Assembly: GCA_020024475.1 (NCBI GenBank)
Contig: JAHHTS010000054.1
Span: 1-14,250, forward strand
Length of the DNA stretch: 14,250 nucleotides
Direction: 5' to 3'
Source: Oscillospiraceae bacterium
Lineage (GTDB): Bacteria > Bacillota > Clostridia > Oscillospirales > Ruminococcaceae
Shown piece after piece: positions 1 through 7,973 of the stretch (the stretch's first letter is position 1; every line of letters starts with the position of its first letter). The notes beneath the pieces are model-generated. The model did no database searches, had not been told where the DNA came from, and was given only the letters and a program-made list of their open reading frames with translations. The position numbers were made by a program, and so were the translations under genes.

Positions 1-67
1 TCTTATCAAACTCATCAATAATGCAGAAAATTTCCGTAACTTTATCCTTGGTAATTATTGTCGTTAT
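1..67 (-). CDS. IS982-like transposase, N-terminal fragment (runs off the left edge)
   Basis: Read on the minus strand, this stretch encodes TKDKVTEIFCIIDEFDK and then leaves the window. The DKVTEIFC-IIDEF pattern matches, from memory, the first residues of IS982-family transposases common in Bacteroides, which are DDE enzymes that move their own element. Only the extreme N-terminus is visible, so no catalytic residue can be checked. There is no ATG in frame; the start would have to be a non-standard codon such as ATA (65-67) or ATT (53-55), or the start codon has been lost. The frame is open upstream to a stop at about 128-130. A promoter-like sequence lies just upstream on the same strand. 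The family call is good but not certain; activity is unknown. Confidence 0.6.
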   Translation of the reverse strand, partial: MTTIITKDKVTEIFCIIDEFDK

Positions 68-93
68 TTTTGTGATTTGTTGTTTGTCAGAAT

Positions 94-124
94 TAAAGAT
101 ACAAAATAATTCAATGATTACCAA
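94..124 (-). promoter_or_regulatory. Possible Bacteroides-type promoter for the IS982-like transposase
   Basis: On the minus strand, TTGG (121-124) is followed after 19 bases by TATCTTTA (94-101). This resembles the Bacteroidota housekeeping pattern TTTG, 19-21 bases, TAnnTTTG, with one mismatch in the -7 box. It lies about 27 bases upstream of the probable transposase start and points at it. No transcript evidence exists, and AT-rich DNA produces such matches by chance. Confidence 0.4.
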
Positions 125-159
125 CTTTTAAGGGAACTTTCTTATCCCGAACTCACGTA

Positions 160-830
160 GTATATGATTTGAATGATGTTTGTAAAACATAGAATCTAGG
201 CGACAGAATTCATTTTCTATTAGAAAAATTTGCTATCTAGAAATGTTAAAAACAGGCGATTGAACTGTTGAAAGCGATGAAGTATTGTTTTTTTTATTTT
301 GAAGTGCATAACGGGATCTGAGGGTGAAGATAGAACTTATCTATTTTAGAAAAAATTTAAAAACTAACTTAGATATAGAAATGAATTATTTTTTTGTGAT
401 AAAATCATGGTATAGGCACTTTGAGCATTGTTTAGGCTTATATAAATAAATCTATATAACTAATATACTTGGATACTGTTGTTAGATTCATAAAGTTGCA
501 AAAACGAGTGAGTGTATTAGTTTCCTGGCTTGTCATATATGGAATTTGGTTTATGTGATTAGTTGTTGGAAATATTAATTCCAATAGTAACTTTGAAGAG
601 AAATTTAGGTTGTTTTTAATTCCATATTTGTTGGCATGAAGAACTTCTTTTGTTAAAATTTGTACAGATATTAAGTTGTCATAATGTGATATTGGCATTA
701 TTAGTTTAATGTTATATTATTGTTTTTTTTATATATTTTCTGCAGTATTCCTTATTTTTTATAATATTATTCTATTTCTTCTATAATACTTTTTTCTTTT
801 TTAAGTGTAGTATATATAAAATTTAAATAG
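160..830. other. AT-rich intergenic stretch upstream of the operon, no convincing gene
   Basis: The outer end of the IS982-like element probably lies near 150-165 but cannot be fixed without its other end. The rest is very AT-rich, with T-runs at 723-730 and between 750 and 805. An 86-codon minus-strand reading frame (438-698) has no recognisable domain and is most likely chance. A plus-strand piece at 250-321 reads KQAIELLKAMKYCFF and vaguely recalls the tail of an ECF sigma factor, but stops lie directly before it. No clear TTTG/TAnnTTTG promoter is seen before the first operon gene, which would fit an alternative-sigma promoter or simply one that is not recognisable. The leader before 831 is AT-rich without a Shine-Dalgarno sequence, as is usual in this phylum. 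Confidence 0.6.
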
Positions 831-1967
831 ATGTGGAATAATAGTTTTAATGATAGTTTGCTAGACAAAGTTTTGAGTGGAAGAATTTCAATTGATTCTC
901 TTGATTTTTGTAAATGGTTGAAGGAGTCAAAGAAAAATGAAGATTCTTTTAATAAGGAGCTTGCTCAAATGGCTAAAGATATAGAGAAAGGGGAATGTTT
1001 GGATACTGAAGTCCTATATAAAAATATTTGGAAAGGAATAAATAGGAAACGAATAACTCTGAGAGTAAAAATATTTATGCAGTATGTAGCAGTTATTCTC
1101 CTTCTCTTTTGTATAGGGTCCGGTATTTTATTTTGGAGGGGGAATGATTCTTTGCCTGATTCCAATTCTTCATCCGATTATTGGAGTGAAAATAATTTGG
1201 TAACGTTGATTTTGCCAGAAGGTAAACAAGTATTTTTAGATAAAGAAGATACTTTGAAACAGGTTGAGGGGGGCATTGATATTACTTCTGAAAATGGTCG
1301 AAGGAAAGAATATATATCAATTGATGAAACTTCTTTTAATATTTTAAAGACTCCTTTGGCTTGTGATTTTTATTTTACTCTAGTTGATGGTACTAAGATT
1401 TGGATGAATGCACTTTCTTCTATTCGTTATCCTGTCCGTTTCGCAGAAAATGAGCGTGTTGTATTTGTTTCTGGTGAATTGTATTTAGAAGTAGCAAAAG
1501 ACAATAAAAGACCTTTTTATGTGATGTTGGAGAATATGAAGATAGAAGTATTAGGAACTTCTTTTAATATAAATGCTTATACTGATGAAAATCAGATTGA
1601 GATAACCTTGGAAAAGGGGCATATTAGAGCCTATACTTCAGATCAAATGTATGATTTGAAACCTAATAGACAGCTTTGCATGAATCGGAAAACAAAAAAA
1701 GTTGACATTAAAATAGTAAAACCCAGTGATTATATTTCTTGGAAAGATGGACGTTATTTGTTTAAAAGTAAGCCCCTTTATGAGGTCGCTAAGGTGTTAA
1801 AGCGTTGGTATGGGATAGAGATGGTTTTTGAAAAATCGGAATTGAGGGATATGGTATTTACTGGAGTGGTAGATAAGGAGGAGCCGATAGATATTTTTAT
1901 TAAACGTTTGGCGGAGACTTCAAGATGTAAATGCCAAAAACTAGGTCAGAAAATATTTATACGATAA
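831..1967 (+). CDS. FecR-like anti-sigma factor (FecR domain plus DUF4974-type C-terminus)
   Basis: Inner-membrane regulator expected to hold an ECF sigma factor inactive until a partner outer-membrane transporter signals that substrate is bound. Residues 1-80 are a charged, mostly helical cytoplasmic anti-sigma region. A single membrane helix spans about 81-103 (VAVILLLFCIGSGILFW). The periplasmic part carries the FecR core around 183-222 (VDGTKIWMNA, then RYPVRF and a GELYLEV strand). A C-terminal DUF4974-type module begins near 309 (YLFKSKPLYEVAKVLKRWYG) and is expected to contact the STN domain of the SusC partner. The length of 378 residues is typical. It opens the operon, 29 bp before the TlpA-like gene. 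The cognate sigma gene usually sits just upstream, but none is present there. The ATG at 831 gives a full-length protein. Confidence 0.9.
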   Translation: MWNNSFNDSLLDKVLSGRISIDSLDFCKWLKESKKNEDSFNKELAQMAKDIEKGECLDTEVLYKNIWKGINRKRITLRVKIFMQYVAVILLLFCIGSGILFWRGNDSLPDSNSSSDYWSENNLVTLILPEGKQVFLDKEDTLKQVEGGIDITSENGRRKEYISIDETSFNILKTPLACDFYFTLVDGTKIWMNALSSIRYPVRFAENERVVFVSGELYLEVAKDNKRPFYVMLENMKIEVLGTSFNINAYTDENQIEITLEKGHIRAYTSDQMYDLKPNRQLCMNRKTKKVDIKIVKPSDYISWKDGRYLFKSKPLYEVAKVLKRWYGIEMVFEKSELRDMVFTGVVDKEEPIDIFIKRLAETSRCKCQKLGQKIFIR

Positions 1968-1996
1968 ATACATGTTTAACCAAATTATAATAAGCT

Positions 1997-3136
1997 ATGA
2001 AAAAAATATTACTAATTGTTTTGATGATGATTTCGTCAGTTGAAGTTTTTTGCCAATCTCAATACAAGAAAATGAATGGTTATGTAATTCATGGAGAGAT
2101 TGAGGGGGAATATAAGGCTGATAAAGTTTATCTTATTGAAGAATCCGAAATACAGGGAGAATGGTGGATTGTAGACAGTGCTAAGGTTGTTGATAATAAA
2201 TATGTATTTCAAGGAAAGGCAGTAAAGTATCCTCGTATGTTTTTTATTAAAAGTGCAGTTCCTAATTGTATTAGTCCTTTGACTCCTTTCTTTTTAGAAA
2301 ATGGAGAAATTGATATATGTGCAAAAGCAGATTTTTTTATGAATTCGACGGTAAAAGGTACGCCTAATAATGATATATATAATTTTTATCGTTTCCAGGA
2401 AAGATATGTTAGAGATAGCGTACAAAAAGGATTTGTACTAGAACATAAACTTTATGGAGATGAATCTTTTGAAATAGAGAATAAAAAATTTAAGGAGAGA
2501 AGTTTAGCATCACATAATAGGATTAAAAGTTTGGGAAAGAGGATGGTTGAACTTTTTCCTGATCAAGTCTTTGCTCCATTTATAATTTATTGGTCTTTAA
2601 GATATGATTTATCATCGGATGAGCTGAAGTCTTTGCGTTTTAAAATCGCTCCGAGTTTGAATGAACATCCTTATACTAAGCAATTGGATCGCTTTATTAG
2701 TCTTGCAACATTTGGTGTTGGAAGTGATATGTTTGATTTTACTTTACCTAATCCTGAAGGTAAAAAAATAAGTGTTAGCGATTTTAAAGGGAAGTATTTG
2801 CTTGTTGATTTTTGGGCATCTTGGTGTGGACCATGTAGAAGCGAGTTGCCGGAGCTTGTAAAACTTTATAAAAAATGTAAAGGAGATAATTTTGAGATAT
2901 TAGGAGTTTCACTTGATCTGCAAAAAAATGCATGGGTTGCGGCTATAAAAAAATATAATTTGAAATGGCCTCAGGTTTGTGATTTTAAAAAGTGGAGAAC
3001 TTTACCTGTGCAATTATGTGGAGTAAGTGCTGTCCCTTATACGGTTTTAGTAGACCCTAATGGGACAGTGATTGCAGTGGGACTTAGAGGTGAGGAGTTG
3101 TACGAAAAAATTGTGGAGGTTTTAGGATTAGAATAA
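1997..3136 (+). CDS. TlpA-like periplasmic thiol-disulfide oxidoreductase with DUF4369-like N-terminus
   Basis: Exported redox protein that probably exchanges disulfides in periplasmic or outer-membrane partners. An N-terminal hydrophobic signal covers residues 1 to about 19 (ends VEVFCQ). A cysteine is present, but F before it makes a poor lipobox, so signal peptidase I processing is more likely. A beta-rich DUF4369-like domain follows to about 125, including FLENGEIDI and VKGTPNN, then a helical linker. The AhpC/TSA-thioredoxin fold fills about 248-379 (FDFTLPNPEGK, VDFWASWCGPCRSELPEL), with the active-site pair at C277 and C280 and a cis-proline context near VSAVPYTV. It sits between the fecR-like and susC-like genes, an unusual slot, with 29 and 40 bp gaps. 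Its substrate cannot be told from sequence. Confidence 0.9.
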   Translation: MKKILLIVLMMISSVEVFCQSQYKKMNGYVIHGEIEGEYKADKVYLIEESEIQGEWWIVDSAKVVDNKYVFQGKAVKYPRMFFIKSAVPNCISPLTPFFLENGEIDICAKADFFMNSTVKGTPNNDIYNFYRFQERYVRDSVQKGFVLEHKLYGDESFEIENKKFKERSLASHNRIKSLGKRMVELFPDQVFAPFIIYWSLRYDLSSDELKSLRFKIAPSLNEHPYTKQLDRFISLATFGVGSDMFDFTLPNPEGKKISVSDFKGKYLLVDFWASWCGPCRSELPELVKLYKKCKGDNFEILGVSLDLQKNAWVAAIKKYNLKWPQVCDFKKWRTLPVQLCGVSAVPYTVLVDPNGTVIAVGLRGEELYEKIVEVLGLE

Positions 3137-3176
3137 AATGGATTTATGATACTAGCTTAAATTAAAATAACTTGTT

Positions 3177-6100
3177 ATGAATAAGGGTAAATTATATCTG
3201 TATTCGAAAATAATAGGTATTATAATTTTTACATTTAGTCTGTTTCCCAATATTGTTCAGGCTACAAATGATAATTATAAATATCAAACAATCACCTTCA
3301 AAGTCGTTAATACGCAGATGGAGAAAGTGTTGGATCTTTTGTCTGAAATGACTGGCGTAAAATTCTTTTATAATCATTCCCAATTAGATTTACAGAAGAA
3401 AGTTTCAATAGATGTTAAAAACGAAAATTTGGAAGATGTTTTAAATAAATTATTAAAAGGAGAAAATTTAACTGTAGACTACCAACTCAATAAAGTGGTT
3501 GTATTAAAATATGGCGTTAAACTTGATGACTTTATACGTAAAGTTAGCGGAAAAGTTTTTGATGCAAAAGATCGATTACCATTATCAGGAGCGACTATAA
3601 TTTTGAAAGAGAAACCTATGATTGGAGTTGTAGCTGATGTTGACGGTGCTTTTTCAATGGAAATACCTAAAAATGTAACCGCATTGTTGGTTTCATTTAT
3701 TGGGTATGAGACGAAAGAAGTTATGTTAAATAGAGAAATTGATTATTTTGAAGTAGCACTTTCGATAAAAACAGAAGAATTAGCTGATGTAGTTGTGACT
3801 GGTATGGGGGTACGTAAGGCTGAAAGTTTTTCTGGAAGTTATGTTTCTGTAAAAGGAGCAGAATTAAAAAAAATAAATCCGAATAATATCTTGAAAGCTC
3901 TTCAGATATTTGATCCTAGTTTTAGAATTATAGAAAATAATAAAGTTGGTTCGAACCCTAATGCAATGCCTGAATTCAAATTGCGTGGTGATGTTCAGTT
4001 AAATCCGACGGGGGCTAATGATTTGCAAATGCTATTGGGTGATTATTCTAATCGTCCTAATATGCCTTTATTTATATTAGATGGTTTTAAAACCACATTG
4101 CAAAGAATCGTGGATTTAGATCCAGAAAGAGTGGAGTCGGTAACTATTTTAAAAGATGCTGCAGCTACTGCAATTTATGGTTCGGATGCTGCGAATGGAG
4201 TTTTAGTATTTGAAACAAAAAAGCCACTTACAGGAGCATTAAATGTTGCTTATTCATTGAATGTCGGTATTACTGTTCCAGATCTTTCTGATTATAATTT
4301 AATGAATGCTGCAGAAAAATTAGAATATGAGCGAATGTCTGGATTATTTAATCCTGCGAGTGCAAATAATATGAACTATTATAATCATTATAGGCAGGAA
4401 ATTTTACAAGGTGTGAATACTTATTGGCTTTCTAAACCATTGCAAACACCTTTTACTCATCGTCATAGTCTCTCATTAGAAGGTGGTGATGAGGCTTTAA
4501 GATATTCTCTTTGTGTAAATTATAGTAATTATCCAGGAGTTATGAAAATGTCAAAACGTACTAGTATGGGGATGAGTCTAAATTTACAGTATAGACGGAA
4601 AAAGTGGAATATTAGTAACCAACTGTCTTTAGATGATACAGAAGGTCATAATTCTCCTTATGGTGTTTTTTCTTTATATACAAAAATGAATCCTTACTAT
4701 AAAATTGTTGACGAAAATGGTAATTATACGAAACTTATTGAATATAAGTTTATGGGTATAGGAAATCAACAAGAAGAAATTGTAAATCCATTATATAATG
4801 TACAGTTTCCTTATAAGGATGAGACTGAAAATTTAAGTATAACTAATAATTTCTCTATAGAATGTGCTATAATTGAAAATCTAAAAGTAAATATGTCTGC
4901 ATCCTTTACTAAAGGGACTGCACGTTCTGAAGTGTTTAAATCAAAGAATCATACAGATTTTGTAGGAGAGCAAGATTTGACAAAAAAAGGATTTTATGGT
5001 AAAAATACTGGAAATATATCAACTTGGAGCGTTAATGCGTCATTGAATTATAACCTTTCTTTAGGTAAGCATTTGGTAAGTTTATTTGGACGTTGGAGTT
5101 TAGCTGAAAATAAAGGAAGTAGTTCAAATTTGACAGCTAAAGGATTCCCTAGTGATAATATGAATGATTTTCTTTTTGGTTTTGAGATGAATAATAGAGT
5201 TTCTGGAATGGAGTCTACAGCTCGTTCTTTAGGAATTGTTGGGCAATTGAGTTATTTATATGATTCTCGTTATGCTATAGATTTTAGTGTTCGTGGAGAT
5301 TTATCTTCACAATTTGGTTCGAATACTAAAATGGCTCCGTTTTGGTCTATAGGGGCTCGTTGGAATATGCATAGAGAAAAGTGGTTTGAGAATTCGTTTG
5401 TATCGTCACTTGTATTAAGAGGTTCCTATGGCATAACAGGTTCACAAAGTTATGAAGCTTATCAGGCGACTGAAATGTATTCTTTTAGAGAAATGATGAC
5501 TCCTTATCCTGCAACTGACGTATTGGGAGCACAACTAAAAGGCATTGGTAATCCTGATTTAGGATGGTCTAAGACTAAAAATACAAGTGTATCAATGGAG
5601 TTAGGCTTATTTGAAAATCGCTTGAGTTTTGGAGCATCTTATTATAATAACTTAACAGAGAACTTATTGCTTGATTATACTTTAGCTCCATCTGTAGGTT
5701 TTAAATCAATGACGATGAATGTCGGTGCTGTTAAAAATAAAGGTGTTGATTTACAGATTAATGGTTTGTTGATAAATGATTACCAATGTGAGATACAATG
5801 GGCTATAGGTATAAATGGAACGCATAATCAGAATATCATTAAGAGAATTTCAAATGTACTTAAGATGATGAATGAGAAAAATTTGGAAACTACAGACCAA
5901 CCATTACCTATATATGAGGAAGGCAAATCAATGAATCAGCTTTTTACTGTACGTTCTTTAGGAATAGATCCTGTAACAGGAAAAGAGGTTTATTTGAAAC
6001 GTAATGGGGAGAAGACTTACATTTGGGATCCAGCAGATAAGGTTCCTGTCGGGAATATGGAACCTAAATGGCATGGCTCTATATCTTCTTCTATACTTTA

Positions 6101-6527
6101 TAAAGATTGGACGATGAATCTTGCTTTTACCTATTCTTTAGGTGCGTATGTTTATAATCAGACACTTGTCGATAAGATTGAAAATTCAAGTGTTGCATAT
6201 AATTTGGACCGTAGAGCAATAAAAGGGCGCTGGTCTAAAAGTAATACGGATGCAAAGTATAAATCAATTACATTGATAGGAAACAATACTCCTCAAAGTA
6301 GTCGTTTTGTTCAAAAGGAAAATAAACTTTCATTTTCATCAATATCATTAGGTTATCGCATGGAAGCTAAGAAATATAAATTTCTCGAAACATGTAAAAT
6401 CGCAAGTTTATCTATGAATTTTTCAATAAATGATATTGCCGTATTTTCGACAATTAAGCAGGAAAGAGGTTTGGATTATCCTTTTGCAAGAAATTTTAAT
6501 TTGTCTTTGTCTGTTTTATTCAAATAA
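3177..6527 (+). CDS. SusC/RagA-like TonB-dependent outer-membrane transporter with STN signalling domain
   Basis: Outer-membrane beta-barrel that imports substrate bound by its SusD partner, driven by TonB. The signal peptide ends near residue 29 (IVQA, then TNDN). An STN domain covers about 36-111 (MEKVLDLLSEMTGVKFFYN, LEDVLNKLL), marking a transporter that also signals to a FecR-type anti-sigma factor. A carboxypeptidase-regulatory-like beta-sandwich spans about 122-195 (KVSGKVFDA, SGATI, SFIGYET). The plug follows from about 203 (VVVTGMGVRKAE, VESVTILKDAAATAIYGSDAANGVLVFETKK in segments), and the barrel runs to the C-terminus NLSLSVLFK. The length of 1116 residues is normal for the family. 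Presence of STN next to a fecR-like gene supports autoregulated expression. The substrate is unknown because no degradative enzyme accompanies it. Confidence 0.95.
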   Translation: MNKGKLYLYSKIIGIIIFTFSLFPNIVQATNDNYKYQTITFKVVNTQMEKVLDLLSEMTGVKFFYNHSQLDLQKKVSIDVKNENLEDVLNKLLKGENLTVDYQLNKVVVLKYGVKLDDFIRKVSGKVFDAKDRLPLSGATIILKEKPMIGVVADVDGAFSMEIPKNVTALLVSFIGYETKEVMLNREIDYFEVALSIKTEELADVVVTGMGVRKAESFSGSYVSVKGAELKKINPNNILKALQIFDPSFRIIENNKVGSNPNAMPEFKLRGDVQLNPTGANDLQMLLGDYSNRPNMPLFILDGFKTTLQRIVDLDPERVESVTILKDAAATAIYGSDAANGVLVFETKKPLTGALNVAYSLNVGITVPDLSDYNLMNAAEKLEYERMSGLFNPASANNMNYYNHYRQEILQGVNTYWLSKPLQTPFTHRHSLSLEGGDEALRYSLCVNYSNYPGVMKMSKRTSMGMSLNLQYRRKKWNISNQLSLDDTEGHNSPYGVFSLYTKMNPYYKIVDENGNYTKLIEYKFMGIGNQQEEIVNPLYNVQFPYKDETENLSITNNFSIECAIIENLKVNMSASFTKGTARSEVFKSKNHTDFVGEQDLTKKGFYGKNTGNISTWSVNASLNYNLSLGKHLVSLFGRWSLAENKGSSSNLTAKGFPSDNMNDFLFGFEMNNRVSGMESTARSLGIVGQLSYLYDSRYAIDFSVRGDLSSQFGSNTKMAPFWSIGARWNMHREKWFENSFVSSLVLRGSYGITGSQSYEAYQATEMYSFREMMTPYPATDVLGAQLKGIGNPDLGWSKTKNTSVSMELGLFENRLSFGASYYNNLTENLLLDYTLAPSVGFKSMTMNVGAVKNKGVDLQINGLLINDYQCEIQWAIGINGTHNQNIIKRISNVLKMMNEKNLETTDQPLPIYEEGKSMNQLFTVRSLGIDPVTGKEVYLKRNGEKTYIWDPADKVPVGNMEPKWHGSISSSILYKDWTMNLAFTYSLGAYVYNQTLVDKIENSSVAYNLDRRAIKGRWSKSNTDAKYKSITLIGNNTPQSSRFVQKENKLSFSSISLGYRMEAKKYKFLETCKIASLSMNFSINDIAVFSTIKQERGLDYPFARNFNLSLSVLFK

Positions 6528-6528
6528 T

Positions 6529-6534
6529 GGAGGG
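6529..6534 (+). promoter_or_regulatory. Strong Shine-Dalgarno sequence deciding the susD-like start
   Basis: GGAGGG begins one base after the susC-like stop codon (TAA at 6525-6527). It is 3 bases from the ATG at 6538 and 6 bases from the ATG at 6541, so the second is the better-spaced start. None of the other operon genes has a comparable site, which suggests that susD translation is boosted. Confidence 0.6.
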
Positions 6535-6540
6535 AATATG

Positions 6541-7947
6541 ATGAAAAGAATAATATTATTTTTCGTTTTTGTTAATCTGACATCGTTTTTCGCTTGTACA
6601 GATTGGATTGATGTCAATCCCAAAACAGATGTTGATTCAGAAGAAATGTTTACTTCTGAGGATGGTTTTAAAAGTACATTGATTGGCATTTATGTCAGAA
6701 TGTCTGATATGTCATTGTATGGTGGTAATCTTTCTTTTAATTTTTTGGAAAAATTGGTACAGAGGTATGATAATAATAACGATGATGACGATGAGGTGAG
6801 AGCTAAAATATATGATTATACCAATCAGGAGAGTTCAAAAAATATTATTGCCACAATTTGGGATGGAATGTATCAGACGATTGCTAATATTAACAATCTT
6901 TTGACGAACATAGAAGAGCACGGAGAGAATATAAGAACTATTGGTTATAGAAATTTGATAAAGGGAGAAGCATTAGGTTTGCGTGCATTCCATTATTTTG
7001 ATCTTTTGAGAATGTGGGGGCCAGTTTATGCAGAACATCCGGAGGCTTTAACCGTTCCCTATCGTGATAAGTTTAATGCGGAGAAAGTCAATTTGATGCC
7101 TGCAAATCTATTGGTTGATAGAATTATCAAAGATTTATTAGAAGCAGAGAAATTGCTTGAGAATGATAAAGTAAATTGGGAACATGATTTTTTTAATCCG
7201 TTTGAGGGGGAAAGAGGGTATAGGATGAATAAATATGCAGTGAAGGCATTAATATCTAGAGTATATCTTTGGGTTGGTGATAAAAAAAAGGCAGCAGAAT
7301 ATGCGAGAGATGTTATTGCTAATTGTGGACAAAAATTGGTTAGAGATAATCAAGCTGATGTAGCTTTTCATGGGGAAACTCTTTTTGGACTTTCTATGTA
7401 TAATATGAAAGAGAAATTAAATTCATATTGGGAGCCTAATTTCCCTTTCAATAATGAATTATGGATATCTGATGATAATCTTCAGACTGTATTTGAAATA
7501 ATGACATGTGGTATAAATGATATTCGTTATAAAAATGGGTATGGTTTTATACATGGAGATAATCAAAATATGTGTAGAAAATATTTGGGAGAAGATGTGC
7601 ATTTGGATGAAAATATACCATTGATTCGTTTGGCTGAGATGTACTATATTTTAGCTGAATCTGTTTCTCTTGAAGAAAGCGTAGATTATCTTAATAAGAT
7701 ACGTAATGCTAGAGGTATTTCGAGGATTTATGATTTAGTTTATAATGAGGATTTCACAGAAGATGAGAGACAAGAAGCACTTATGAAAGAATATCAGAAA
7801 GAATTTTTTGCAGAAGGGCAATTCTTTTATTTTCTTAAACGGCATAATTATAAAACTTTTTATCGTTGTCCTGTTAGTGAGATGTTATATTATACATTCC
7901 CACTTCCTGATGATGAAGTCGAATTTGGAAGTGTTGGGATTCAATAA
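6541..7947 (+). CDS. SusD/RagB-like nutrient-binding outer-membrane lipoprotein
   Basis: Surface lipoprotein that caps the SusC barrel and captures substrate. From the ATG at 6541 the protein has 468 residues, usual for the family; an ATG three bases earlier is also possible. A short hydrophobic signal ends in FFAC with the lipidated cysteine at C19, followed by the classic TDWIDVNP start of mature SusD proteins. The TPR-like core is recognisable at 142-161 (GEALGLRAFHYFDLLRMWGP) and around MNKYAVKALISRVYLWVGD. The C-terminal region has PLIRLAEMYYILAE and an LNKIRNARG helix, both SusD hallmarks. An acidic low-complexity run at 77-85 (DNNNDDDDE) is encoded by a short GAT/AAT triplet tract. The gene follows susC by 13 bp, consistent with stoichiometric co-expression. 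The longer open frame back to 6430 lies inside susC and is not used. Confidence 0.95.
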   Translation: MKRIILFFVFVNLTSFFACTDWIDVNPKTDVDSEEMFTSEDGFKSTLIGIYVRMSDMSLYGGNLSFNFLEKLVQRYDNNNDDDDEVRAKIYDYTNQESSKNIIATIWDGMYQTIANINNLLTNIEEHGENIRTIGYRNLIKGEALGLRAFHYFDLLRMWGPVYAEHPEALTVPYRDKFNAEKVNLMPANLLVDRIIKDLLEAEKLLENDKVNWEHDFFNPFEGERGYRMNKYAVKALISRVYLWVGDKKKAAEYARDVIANCGQKLVRDNQADVAFHGETLFGLSMYNMKEKLNSYWEPNFPFNNELWISDDNLQTVFEIMTCGINDIRYKNGYGFIHGDNQNMCRKYLGEDVHLDENIPLIRLAEMYYILAESVSLEESVDYLNKIRNARGISRIYDLVYNEDFTEDERQEALMKEYQKEFFAEGQFFYFLKRHNYKTFYRCPVSEMLYYTFPLPDDEVEFGSVGIQ

Positions 7948-7973
7948 TTATTTAAATCTAGAAAGATAATATT

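Noticed and set aside
438..698. An 86-codon minus-strand open frame in the upstream region
   Set aside because: No recognisable domain, signal peptide or neighbour relation; AT-rich DNA gives frames of this length by chance, although a small unknown gene cannot be excluded.
6430..6540. An upstream start for the SusD-like protein inside susC
   Set aside because: It would place a long tail before the signal peptide and lipobox; the ATG at 6541 with GGAGGG six bases upstream fits far better.
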